In this document: in pieces, positions 23,677 through 32,007 of the stretch | Layout: every line of letters starts with the position of its first letter | Numbering within the stretch: position 1 is the stretch's first letter | Assembly: GCA_964343265.1 (NCBI GenBank) | Contig: CAYFIW010000010.1 | Coordinates: 1 to 43,300, forward strand | Length of the DNA: 43,300 nt | Reading direction: 5' to 3' | DNA from: CAYFIW01 sp964343265 | GTDB taxonomy: Bacteria > Chloroflexota > Dehalococcoidia > Lucifugimonadales > UBA826 | Position numbers and translations under genes: made by a program | The notes under the pieces: model-generated | Told to the model about the DNA's origin: nothing | The model's database searches: none | What the model saw: only the letters and a program-made list of their open reading frames with translations

Positions 23677-24705
23677 CTAATCAGCTAGGGATAACCCTGG
23701 AATTGCATCCATATCCCATTCGGTTGACCCACATTCTTTGAAGCGATAGTAGGCGGCCGCCCCGATCATTGCTCCATTATCTGTACAAAGCCCGGGCCTT
23801 GGGGCAACAACAGGAACCCTAGACTTTCGTGAAAGAGTTTTCCGTAGTTCCGTATTAGCTGCAACCCCTCCACCAATAAGAATACCCTTCCCGTCATACA
23901 TATCTACAGCTTTCAAAGTTCTGGACACCAAGCAATCAACTATGGCATTTTGAAAGGCCAATGCATAATTTCTGACTACACTCTCGGATGGACCATTATC
24001 ATCTTGAATCGGGTAGAAACCATCATCCTCTGCTCTTCTCACAACTGCAGTTTTTAGTCCACTAAAACTAAAATCCAATGACCCTCTAATCACCGGCCTA
24101 GGGAAGGGATCAATATGATGATCTGTTTTTTCCGCTTCCTTTTGAATTTCCGGACCACCAGGAAAGCCAAGTCTCAAAACCCTGGCGACTTTATCAAATG
24201 CCTCTCCAGCCGCGTCATCACGAGTTTTTGCAAGCAATTCGTAATCTAAGTGTCCCTTCATCAAAACAAGCTCTGTATGTCCCCCCGAAGCTATTAAACT
24301 AACTAGAGGAAATTCCGTTCCTGATTTCTCAAACAGGTCTTCCAACCAAGCTGAATATATATGACCCTCAAGATGATTGATCCCAATTAGAGGCTTATCC
24401 CATGCCATAGCGAATCCCTTTGCAGCATTCACGCCGACTAAAAGAGATCCAGCTAGCCCAGGACCATGAGTTACAGCAATTCCATCAATCTCTGATGGCT
24501 TTAATTCAGATAGAGCAAGCGCCTCGTTCACTACAGGGACCATTGTCGTAAGATGTTCTCTCGAACATATTTCAGGAATAATTCCACCATATCGTTCATG
24601 CATGTATGTTTGAGAGGAAACAACATTTGATAAAACGACGGATCCATCTCTTATCACCGCAGCAGCTGTGTCATCACATGACGTTTCGATACCTAAAATA
24701 TTCAT
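23677..24705 (-). CDS. tsaD: tRNA N6-adenosine threonylcarbamoyltransferase
   Basis: Universal tRNA-modification enzyme that transfers the threonylcarbamoyl group to A37 of ANN-decoding tRNAs, working with TsaB, TsaE and TsaC. The 342-residue ASKHA-fold protein has the N-terminal GIETSCDDTAAAV, and metal-binding His111 and His115 in NHLEGH. It also has the GGHTELV phosphate loop and the C-terminal CTDNGAMIGAAA. Length and motifs are standard. Its ATG overlaps the rpe stop by 4 bp, so it is translationally coupled as the last gene of argH-rpe-tsaD. None of its partner subunits is in this window. Confidence 0.97.
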   Translation of the reverse strand: MNILGIETSCDDTAAAVIRDGSVVLSNVVSSQTYMHERYGGIIPEICSREHLTTMVPVVNEALALSELKPSEIDGIAVTHGPGLAGSLLVGVNAAKGFAMAWDKPLIGINHLEGHIYSAWLEDLFEKSGTEFPLVSLIASGGHTELVLMKGHLDYELLAKTRDDAAGEAFDKVARVLRLGFPGGPEIQKEAEKTDHHIDPFPRPVIRGSLDFSFSGLKTAVVRRAEDDGFYPIQDDNGPSESVVRNYALAFQNAIVDCLVSRTLKAVDMYDGKGILIGGGVAANTELRKTLSRKSRVPVVAPRPGLCTDNGAMIGAAAYYRFKECGSTEWDMDAIPGLSLAD

Positions 24706-25382
24706 AGCGTATCAGCCGATAGGGCCTTCTTTAAATCGAAGTATGCTTGGCTTACCGAAAAGTTAGGACTAAAGACGGCGCTTCCAGCGACAACCAGATC
24801 GGCTCCCGCATTGTGTACAGATTTTATAGTGCTGATGTTAACCCCTCCATCAACTTGAATTTTCAATTTAAGTCCCTGCCTTTTGATCTTCTCTTTTAAT
24901 TCAGATATTTTAACTAATGATTCTTTTATAAAACTTTGCCCTCCGTAACCTGGTTCGACCGACATAATTAACACTTGATCAATTATCTCCAAGTAAGGAT
25001 ATATTTCCTTTAAGGAGGTTGATGGGTTAAGAGCCAAGCAAGAATTCAATCCTAGATTCTTGATAATTCTCAAATCTGAGGCCGGGTCTACGAGTGTTTC
25101 GATGTGTAAACTTACTGAATCTACCCCTGCGGCAGATAGTTCTTCGACAAATCGTATAGGAGAGACGACCATCATGTGCACATCTATGAAGCCTGAAAAA
25201 TTTTGCCTCACAGCGTTTATTATTTGAGTACCAAAAGTTATAGGTGGAACAAACTGACCATCCATCATGTCGACATGAATGCCTGCAAACCCTGCGCTCT
25301 CAGCTTCCTTGAGCTGATTAGCCAGATTTGAAAAATCAGCCGACAGAATAGATGGATATATATCTATATCACCCTCACCCAT
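24702..25382 (-). CDS. rpe: Ribulose-phosphate 3-epimerase
   Basis: TIM-barrel epimerase interconverting ribulose-5-phosphate and xylulose-5-phosphate in the pentose phosphate pathway. The 226-residue sequence has PSILSADFSNL, HVDMMDGQFVPPITFG with the catalytic Asp and metal-binding residues, VEPGYGGQSFI, and QVDGGVNI with the second catalytic Asp. It ends with the phosphate-binding VAGSAVF. Overlaps: its start lies 8 bp inside the argH end, and tsaD starts within its stop. Its product xylulose-5-phosphate is the usual transketolase donor, which may relate to the divergent transketolase at 1485-4028. Confidence 0.96.
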   Translation of the reverse strand: MGEGDIDIYPSILSADFSNLANQLKEAESAGFAGIHVDMMDGQFVPPITFGTQIINAVRQNFSGFIDVHMMVVSPIRFVEELSAAGVDSVSLHIETLVDPASDLRIIKNLGLNSCLALNPSTSLKEIYPYLEIIDQVLIMSVEPGYGGQSFIKESLVKISELKEKIKRQGLKLKIQVDGGVNISTIKSVHNAGADLVVAGSAVFSPNFSVSQAYFDLKKALSADTL

Positions 25383-26853
25383 TTATCTGTCCCTTTAATT
25401 GACCTTTGGCATCCTTCAATGCAAGTGCAACCCTAGATCTTGCAGTACCTCCGTAAACATCTCTCGCATCTATTGAAGATTCCAACGTAACTTCTTTCAC
25501 GTCCGGTTCAAAGAGATCCGAAAATTTCGCAAATTCCTCGATTGTTAGATTTTCGATCGATTTATTTTCCGATAAACAATAGTCAGAAATTTTGTCAACT
25601 ATGTTATAGGCTTCTCTAAAGGGGATACCTTTACCAACCAAATAATCCGCTATATCAGTCGCTAGCAGCAATCCTGTAGAAGAAGAATTAGTAGTAGCCA
25701 GCTGATTAATTGTTGCGCCCTCCAACATTCCTTTGAAAACCACCAATATACTTGAGAGTGAATCATAGGTATCAAAGAAGCCTTCTTTATCTTCCTGTAA
25801 ATCTCGGTTATAGGTAAGTGGGAGTCCCTTCAAAACAGTTAACAATGAAAGTAAATTCCCATATATCCTTCCGGTTTTACCACGCGAAATTTCAGCGAAA
25901 TCAGGATTTCTTTTCTGTGGCATCATGCTGCTTCCAGTCGTGTATTCAGGGGAAAGTTTGAGCCAGCCAAATTCCTGTGAAGTCCATAAAATAACTTCTT
26001 CTGAAAACCTTGAAATATGCATCACACAAATCGAAGCTGCATTTAAATAGTCCAATAGAAAATCGCGATCAGAGACCGCATCCATACTGTTTTTACTTAA
26101 TTCTGAAAACCCAAGTTCTCTAGCAACAAATGATCTGTCTATGTCATAAGTTACGCCAGCTAGAGCCCCGCTTCCTAATGGCATAACATCCGAGGATTTA
26201 TAGACAGCTTGAAACCTTTCAAAGTCACGGGTAAACATTTCGAAATAAGAAAGTAAATGATGAGCAAACAAAACGGGCTGGGCTTTTTGAAGGTGAGTGT
26301 ATCCGGGAATTATAATCTCAGAATTAGATTCCGCTAAAATTAATACTTGTTCCTGGAGATCTGCAAGTAAAGCTAAAGTGTGACTTGTAGCCTTCTTTAC
26401 ATACATACGCATGTCAAGACAAACCTGATCATTTCTGGATCTAGCGGTGTGCAGTTTACCTGCAATCGCTCCTATCTTCTCATGTAAACGGGATTCAATG
26501 TTCATATGGATGTCCTCTAAGGTCCTATCCCAAGGGAACTCTCCTATTTCAATCTCCTGTTCAATTTCAATAAGGGCATTAACTATCAAATCACAATCGT
26601 CGGAAGGTATAATCCCTTGGGCCGCCAACATCTTTACGTGTGCAATTGACCCCTCAATATCCTCTTTATATAGGCGTCTGTCATAATCTAGAGAAACAGT
26701 AAAATCTCCAACCAGCTTGGAAATCGTCTTCAATGCACCTTTTTCGTTCTGTAAATTCGCTTTCATAAATAATCTGTATATGCGCTGCTCAGGACCTGAT
26801 TCCTTAGTATTTATCCATTCCATAATATACGAAATTATTACTGGGTCCAGCAC
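25375..26853 (-). CDS. argH: Argininosuccinate lyase
   Basis: Last step of arginine biosynthesis: argininosuccinate to arginine plus fumarate. The fumarase/aspartase signature GSSMMPQKRNPD holds the catalytic Ser loop. The stretches TARSRNDQV, GYTHLQKAQPV and SVSDRDFLLD, and the C-terminal ARDVYGGTARSRV, are typical. The core from residue about 48 (DFTVSLDYDRRLYKEDIEGSIAH) aligns well, but the N-terminal W-G-G-R-F signature of the family is replaced by NLQNEKGALKT. The start is uncertain: GTG 26853 (492 residues), ATG 26823 or ATG 26766 (463, closest to family length); none has a good ribosome site. First gene of argH-rpe-tsaD. Confidence 0.9.
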   Translation of the reverse strand: MLDPVIISYIMEWINTKESGPEQRIYRLFMKANLQNEKGALKTISKLVGDFTVSLDYDRRLYKEDIEGSIAHVKMLAAQGIIPSDDCDLIVNALIEIEQEIEIGEFPWDRTLEDIHMNIESRLHEKIGAIAGKLHTARSRNDQVCLDMRMYVKKATSHTLALLADLQEQVLILAESNSEIIIPGYTHLQKAQPVLFAHHLLSYFEMFTRDFERFQAVYKSSDVMPLGSGALAGVTYDIDRSFVARELGFSELSKNSMDAVSDRDFLLDYLNAASICVMHISRFSEEVILWTSQEFGWLKLSPEYTTGSSMMPQKRNPDFAEISRGKTGRIYGNLLSLLTVLKGLPLTYNRDLQEDKEGFFDTYDSLSSILVVFKGMLEGATINQLATTNSSSTGLLLATDIADYLVGKGIPFREAYNIVDKISDYCLSENKSIENLTIEEFAKFSDLFEPDVKEVTLESSIDARDVYGGTARSRVALALKDAKGQLKGQING

Positions 26854-26860
26854 TTCTTAA

Positions 26861-26869
26861 TGCTATACT
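26861..26869 (+). promoter_or_regulatory. Extended -10 promoter for the helicase-glycosylase operon
   Basis: TGCTATACT is a textbook extended -10 (TG at 26861-26862, TATACT at 26864-26869). It predicts a start near 26876, about 21 nt before the TTG at 26897. No good -35 (CTGGGT at 26841-26846), as is usual for extended -10 promoters. It sits in the 43-bp gap to the divergent argH frame. Confidence 0.5.
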
Positions 26870-26896
26870 CAGTGAACATAAAGCAGGACCCTATTT

Positions 26897-29698
26897 TTGA
26901 ACGAATACAGTAAACCACTTCACAAGCAAAAATTTGCAGTTATCGACCTAGAGACGACGGGACTCAGGGCTGAAACGGACCGAATTATCGAAGTCGGAAT
27001 ACAGGTCTTTACCCTAGACGGACCGGAAGAAAGCTTCTCCACACTAGTTAATCCTAAAAAGAAGCTTACAAGCTTTGTCACCCACCTTACAGGCATAGAA
27101 CAAGCCGATGTAGAAGTCGCTCCAATGTTCTCCGAAATCCAGACCGAAATTGACAAATTTATCACCAATAAGGTTATCGTCGGCCACAATATTGATTTCG
27201 ACCTTAATTTCTTAGCCAAACAAAGCCTGACATGGAATCAACCAAAAATCGATACCTTAAGCTTGGCATATTGGCTTGATTATGACAGCCCAGATTACAA
27301 ATTAGAGACTCTAATGCGTAGGCATGGAATATCTCAAGATCAAAACCATAGAGCTTTAGATGATTGTGTAGGCACGATGAAACTGTTCCAAATACTAATA
27401 GAGAAAATGACCGATTTGGAACCGGTGACATTGAGTAGGCTTTATACCATTTCTCAAAAGGCTAGATGGGATTCTGCATTTATCCTGGGTGAATTAAATC
27501 AAACAGGCAATCTTTTCGCCGAGCCAAGACGCGACACTAAAAAAACCCCCATTCATCAAAAGCCCCTTGTCCCGATTTCTCGTGTTAAGAAAAAAAATGA
27601 GGTAGAAGAGAATAATTCCGTTGTTACTCTAAACCAAATATTTGGACCATCCGGTCGACTATCAGAGACAATCGACAGTTTCGAAGACAGACCTGATCAA
27701 CTATCCATGGCGATTCAAATATCAGGCGCCATGGATAACAACGAATGTATGTTCATAGAAGCCGGGACCGGGACAGGAAAATCACTTGCCTATCTAGTAC
27801 CTGCTTTGCTTTCGGGTAGCCAGAAAGATATGACAACAATAATCTCTACCAATACCTTAAACCTGCAGGAACAACTATTAGATAATGATCTACCTGTCGC
27901 CTTAAAATGTATGGAGACTAAATCACAGCCTCTAATTAGTTCGACAAAAATTACTGTCCTCAAAGGACGGTCCAATTACCTTTGTAAAAGAAGACTTGAA
28001 AACTATTTGGATCGTCCTACTCTTACTTTTGAAGAATCCATGTTGCTCGGAAAACTCCTGGTTTGGAGTGAATACACCACAACTGGTGACAAATCTGAAA
28101 TAAGCATTACGCGATCAAATCACAATGTTATGTGGAGAAAGCTCTCCGCAGAAGGGGCCGGAAATTGCGAATTCTATGATCAATGTTTTCTTAAGACCGC
28201 AAGAGATAAGGCTGCTGCAGCAAAAGTTGTTATCACAAACCACTCTTTGCTTTTCGCCAATATAGCATCAGGAAGTTCAATACTACCTGCCTACGATCAC
28301 CTCATCATAGACGAAGCACATCATTTAGAAGAACAAGCAACAAACTCTTTTGGTTACGAAATCAAATTGTCGAATATAAATGAAATTTTTGAAGAACTTA
28401 ACAATTCTAATGGAATAATTCTAACGAATTTAAAACTTTTGAAAGGTTTCATAGACAACCAAGGTACGATGTCCGTCATAACGTCGATAGAATCCGAACT
28501 AAAAACTGTGTCGGCAAGAGGTAAGGATACGTTAAAAACACTTCATGACCTCTTGAGAAACGTGATTAATTCACCCAACCACTTTCCTCAGGTACAGGAA
28601 AAGGCCGTAGACAACTTAAGGACAAGTCCTGACTGGGAACAACTTGAATTAACTACAGAGAACCTTCATATACATCTCCAACAATTGATCCATTTCGGCA
28701 ACAAAGTAATTTCTATTTCGGAGCCCTATTTTGACCACGTCCTAATACGAAATATGAGGTTAGATATTGACGGCTGGCGTGACGAAATAACGTATTTAAA
28801 TGAAAAATTGTACGAATCTATTTTTGAACCCCAAAACAACGCAGTTTATTGGATTAAGTATCTCCAAAGTGGCAATAGTGTCGCCATTAAAATGGCTCCT
28901 TTGGATGTTTCCAGCACTGTGAAGGATCACTTTTTCAATGACGACTCCAGCGTCATAATGACAAGCGCCACATTACGGACATCTGGGAACTTTGACTACA
29001 TTCAAAAAAGGCTAGGCGGTGAAGAAATCCAAAGTGAGGTGATCGAATCCCCTTTCGATTACCTAAATTCCACTGTTTGCATAGAAGTGGAGGATACGGG
29101 AGATCCACGGGAACACGATTATCTGGAAAATGTAAGCATAGCGATTGCCGATGCTGCCATTGCAGCTGGTGGCAGGACCCTTGGTTTATTTACTTCACAC
29201 TCTGCCCTGCAAGCTGTTCACAGAAAAATATCCAATCTTTTGGAAGGTAGTGGTATAACAGTTCTGTCTCAAGGGGTTTCGGGCTCCCCTAAAGTCCTAT
29301 TGGATAGACTTAAAATTGATCATCGATCAGTGATTCTTGGAACATCAAGTATGTGGGAAGGAGTCGATGTAAGAGGCGACGCCTTACAAGTGGTTGCTAT
29401 CACTAGACTGCCATTTGGGGTGCCATCTGATCCCGTTTTTAAAGCCCGGTCAGAGCAATACGAGAACCCATTTATGGAGTATGCTCTACCTGATGCTATT
29501 CTCCGATTCAGGCAAGGATTTGGACGACTCATTAGATCACATTCTGATAGGGGGGTATTTCTGATATTGGATTCCCGTACTTCCAAAACCCGTTACGGTT
29601 CAGAGTTTCTGAAAGCGCTACCCGAAATGAAAAAGCAACGAGTTGGTAAAGGTCAAATTCGAGATCTTGTATCTGGGTGGTTGAAAACTAAAACATAA
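26897..29698 (+). CDS. dinG: DinG-type helicase with N-terminal DnaQ-like 3'-5' exonuclease
   Basis: A 933-residue two-domain protein. The N-terminus (about 10-165) is a DEDD exonuclease: Asp17 and Glu19 in VIDLETTG, GHNIDFDLNFL, and HRALDDC. Residues about 250-930 are an XPD/DinG superfamily 2 helicase with Walker A AGTGTGKS (about 288-296), DEAHH (about 472) and QGFGRLIRS. It resembles the Gram-positive DinG arrangement; the role is unwinding or trimming of DNA in repair. Iron-sulfur cysteines are Cys363, Cys424 and Cys430; the fourth expected Cys before Cys424 is absent. TTG 26897 has AGGA at 26885-26888. The stop overlaps the next ATG by one base (TAATG), coupling the two. Confidence 0.9.
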   Translation: MNEYSKPLHKQKFAVIDLETTGLRAETDRIIEVGIQVFTLDGPEESFSTLVNPKKKLTSFVTHLTGIEQADVEVAPMFSEIQTEIDKFITNKVIVGHNIDFDLNFLAKQSLTWNQPKIDTLSLAYWLDYDSPDYKLETLMRRHGISQDQNHRALDDCVGTMKLFQILIEKMTDLEPVTLSRLYTISQKARWDSAFILGELNQTGNLFAEPRRDTKKTPIHQKPLVPISRVKKKNEVEENNSVVTLNQIFGPSGRLSETIDSFEDRPDQLSMAIQISGAMDNNECMFIEAGTGTGKSLAYLVPALLSGSQKDMTTIISTNTLNLQEQLLDNDLPVALKCMETKSQPLISSTKITVLKGRSNYLCKRRLENYLDRPTLTFEESMLLGKLLVWSEYTTTGDKSEISITRSNHNVMWRKLSAEGAGNCEFYDQCFLKTARDKAAAAKVVITNHSLLFANIASGSSILPAYDHLIIDEAHHLEEQATNSFGYEIKLSNINEIFEELNNSNGIILTNLKLLKGFIDNQGTMSVITSIESELKTVSARGKDTLKTLHDLLRNVINSPNHFPQVQEKAVDNLRTSPDWEQLELTTENLHIHLQQLIHFGNKVISISEPYFDHVLIRNMRLDIDGWRDEITYLNEKLYESIFEPQNNAVYWIKYLQSGNSVAIKMAPLDVSSTVKDHFFNDDSSVIMTSATLRTSGNFDYIQKRLGGEEIQSEVIESPFDYLNSTVCIEVEDTGDPREHDYLENVSIAIADAAIAAGGRTLGLFTSHSALQAVHRKISNLLEGSGITVLSQGVSGSPKVLLDRLKIDHRSVILGTSSMWEGVDVRGDALQVVAITRLPFGVPSDPVFKARSEQYENPFMEYALPDAILRFRQGFGRLIRSHSDRGVFLILDSRTSKTRYGSEFLKALPEMKKQRVGKGQIRDLVSGWLKTKT

Positions 29699-30561
29699 TG
29701 AATTTAAAACCACAATATAAATACGATCTAATTGAGACCCTTTATAGTGGACAAGCTTTCAGATGGTCTCCATTAAATGGAGGAGGAGATGATACAAACC
29801 CCTGGCATGAGGCAATAATAGGGGACCAACGTGTAAGGCTGAGGCAAATCGAAAATGAAATACAGTTAGATCAACAAGGAAGCTCTACTCAAAATTCTGA
29901 ACGTATAAGTGATTATCTACGTCTAGAAGATAATTTGTCGGAAATATACTCAGATCTTTGCACAGACAAATATTTACAAAAAGCAATCGACCAATATCAA
30001 GGATTGCATATCTTGAGACAGGAGCCTTGGGAATGCCTGATCACTTTTATATGTTCAGCCAACAACAACATACCTAGGATTCGCACCATAGTGGAAAGGC
30101 TTTGCGATACTCTTGGAACCGAAAAAGTCGATGAATCAGGTTCATATCATTGCTTCCCTACAAGCCTCCAAATTAATGAAGTGGGAGAAGAGGGTCTCAG
30201 AAAACTCGGATTGGGCTTTCGTGCCAAATACGTTTCAGCTGCTTCCCGCCTAGATCTTGAAGGGGAAATTAACGTGAATGAACTTAGAGGACTAAAATAC
30301 GAATTTGTCCTAGCTGAACTTATGAAAATACCCGGAGTTGGAGACAAAGTTGCAAACTGCGTGATGTTGTTTTCCTTAGACCAACTTAACGCATTCCCAG
30401 TCGATGTTTGGGTAAAGAGAGTTCTTAGGGAAAACTATTATGGAGACGTAACATCTATACCAGATACAAAGTTAAGAGAATGGGCTCAAACTTACTTCGG
30501 CAGGTACTCCGGCTATGCTAATCAATATTTATTCCATAACAGAAGGTTGTCTGGCGACTAA
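29698..30561 (+). CDS. ogg: 8-oxoguanine DNA glycosylase (OGG1 family)
   Basis: Removes 8-oxoguanine paired with C and may nick the abasic site. The 287-residue protein has the OGG1 N-terminal domain (GQAFRW, about 18-23) and a HhH-GPD domain. Catalytic Lys217 is in IPGVGDKVANC and Asp236 in FPVDVWVKR. The N-terminal domain distinguishes it from Nth and MutY. Bacterial OGG1-type enzymes are patchily distributed, so lateral origin is possible, but codon use looks like its neighbours. Its ATG shares a base with the helicase stop, so the two form a repair operon. The convergent MscS gene begins 9 bp after its stop. Confidence 0.92.
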   Translation: MNLKPQYKYDLIETLYSGQAFRWSPLNGGGDDTNPWHEAIIGDQRVRLRQIENEIQLDQQGSSTQNSERISDYLRLEDNLSEIYSDLCTDKYLQKAIDQYQGLHILRQEPWECLITFICSANNNIPRIRTIVERLCDTLGTEKVDESGSYHCFPTSLQINEVGEEGLRKLGLGFRAKYVSAASRLDLEGEINVNELRGLKYEFVLAELMKIPGVGDKVANCVMLFSLDQLNAFPVDVWVKRVLRENYYGDVTSIPDTKLREWAQTYFGRYSGYANQYLFHNRRLSGD

Positions 30562-30570
30562 ATAAAATGT

Positions 30571-31716
30571 TTATGTGTTCTCTTTCAATGTATCGTTATC
30601 CGGATCGAACATAATTTCCCCAATGTCATTTGCCGGTTCAGGTAAAATTAATTTGCGAACCGGGTAATTAATTTCAATGCCCTCCCGATTAAATCTATCA
30701 TGTATCCGCTTAATTAATTCGCTCCTCAGTCCAAATGTCCCTGCTCTATCAATGGCCTGTAGAAAGACATAAAAATCGACGTTGGAATCACCAAAATTAG
30801 AAAACCCAAAAGATGGCTCAGTCCCTTTTATAGCTTTTTCGGATTCTTCAATTACCGTTCGAGCCTCTTCTAAGGCATATTTCTCGACATCCACCAAGTT
30901 GGATTCATATGCCACACCTCCTGTCACTATCACATTCATTGCCGGGGTTGGACTAAAGTAATTGGTAACAATACTTTCTGCCATCCTAGAATTTGGAATA
31001 ATCACTAAGTTATTGAATCGGCTTCTTATTTTAGTGCTCCTCCAACCGACTTCCTCAACATATCCGGAAGGTCCGCCTTCAAGTTCAATAAAATCTCCCT
31101 CTTTCAATTCTCCTTCTGTAACAACATACGTTCCTGCAAAGAAATTACTTAAAGTAGGTTGAACAGCTAAAGCGACTGCTAAACCGCCAATACCTAACCC
31201 TGCCAATATAGGGCTAATTGATATTCCTATACTGTCTATGGCAACAAGCGCCCCTACGGCGTATATGGTGATGGGTAAAATTCTTCTAAGAGTTGGCAAC
31301 AATGTGTCATCTATCTTTGTTTCCGTCTTCTCAGCAATATTGAACAAGTACCAATCGATTAGATGATCGATTGTTTTAGCAATTGCGAAAGTCGTGATCA
31401 AAATTGAAATTACTTTCCAAATTTTTATGGAAAGATCACGGGTATCTGAAAAACCACTAGGCAGTACATCTTCTATACCCAACACGAGCAAATAAGCGCT
31501 CAAAAGTCCGCTTATAAGTAATATCGCAGTGATCGGAGTTTTTACACTCTGTAAAATTATTGAGATGACCGAGGACGCATCTTGATTTTTAAGTCTCTTA
31601 TGGATCAGGCTAATTATGATCCGAGCGATTAATGCAGCTACGACAAAACCTAAAAATACAGAGAAGGCCCCTATCAAACGGAGCAAAATTGAGTCAGTCA
31701 GACCTTCTTCAAACAT
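30571..31716 (-). CDS. MscS-family mechanosensitive ion channel
   Basis: A 381-residue small-conductance mechanosensitive channel that releases solutes on hypo-osmotic shock. Four to five N-terminal hydrophobic segments span about 12-190. The Gly/Ala-rich pore helix LAGLGIGGLAVALAVQPTLSNFFAG and the beta domain with GDFIELEGGPSGYVEEVGWRSTKIR and VIIPNSRMAESIVTNY identify MscS (each quoted in parts). An alpha-beta C-terminal domain closes with INYPVRKL, then a short acidic tail. ATG 31716 is reasonable, with the transcript starting in the divergent region shared with pheST. It is convergent with the glycosylase gene. Confidence 0.9.
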   Translation of the reverse strand: MFEEGLTDSILLRLIGAFSVFLGFVVAALIARIIISLIHKRLKNQDASSVISIILQSVKTPITAILLISGLLSAYLLVLGIEDVLPSGFSDTRDLSIKIWKVISILITTFAIAKTIDHLIDWYLFNIAEKTETKIDDTLLPTLRRILPITIYAVGALVAIDSIGISISPILAGLGIGGLAVALAVQPTLSNFFAGTYVVTEGELKEGDFIELEGGPSGYVEEVGWRSTKIRSRFNNLVIIPNSRMAESIVTNYFSPTPAMNVIVTGGVAYESNLVDVEKYALEEARTVIEESEKAIKGTEPSFGFSNFGDSNVDFYVFLQAIDRAGTFGLRSELIKRIHDRFNREGIEINYPVRKLILPEPANDIGEIMFDPDNDTLKENT

Positions 31717-31784
31717 TTACTAATCCTCCAATAACATCAGACACCTGAATTTGCTTGCGTATATTGAATCATAAGTCCCACAAA

Positions 31785-31813
31785 TTAATTAGCAACAACG
31801 GGGGACTTATAAT
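31785..31813 (+). promoter_or_regulatory. Candidate promoter for pheS-pheT-moeA
   Basis: A perfect -10 TATAAT (31808-31813) with a poor -35 TTAATT (31785-31790) at 17 nt spacing. It would start about 190 nt upstream of the preferred pheS ATG at 32008. The 291-bp region between the MscS start and pheS otherwise contains only a possible short leader frame and weak hairpins (such as AGATT-TTCCG-AATCT near 31965-31979); no T-box motif was found. Confidence 0.4.
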
Positions 31814-31865
31814 GGACCCTAGCCCTAATTTTGGTTTCCTTACGATTCATTTTATTGGTATTTAA
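31812..31865 (+). CDS. Possible 17-residue leader peptide upstream of pheS
   Basis: ATG 31812 to TAA 31863-31865 encodes MDPSPNFGFLTIHFIGI with three phenylalanines. GGGGGA lies 6 nt upstream. A Phe-containing leader before pheST recalls the E. coli pheM attenuator. However, its ATG overlaps the best -10 box, and I see no terminator hairpin with a U-run between it and pheS, so it is weakly supported. Confidence 0.2.
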   Translation: MDPSPNFGFLTIHFIGI

Positions 31866-32007
31866 TTCAACAAAAAAGAGACAAGTCCTATTTTCCTTAT
31901 CAGGAACATCTGAGTTGTCATTGACCGAAAATTCACACCGTTCTTATAATTGTGACTGTGCTTTAGATTTTCCGAATCTGAAAAGTAGCTATAAATGGAT
32001 AACATAC

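Noticed and set aside
31831..32007. A 59-residue N-terminal extension of pheS
   Set aside because: The residues do not resemble the family, the length would exceed typical PheS, and the family N-terminus begins at ATG 32008.
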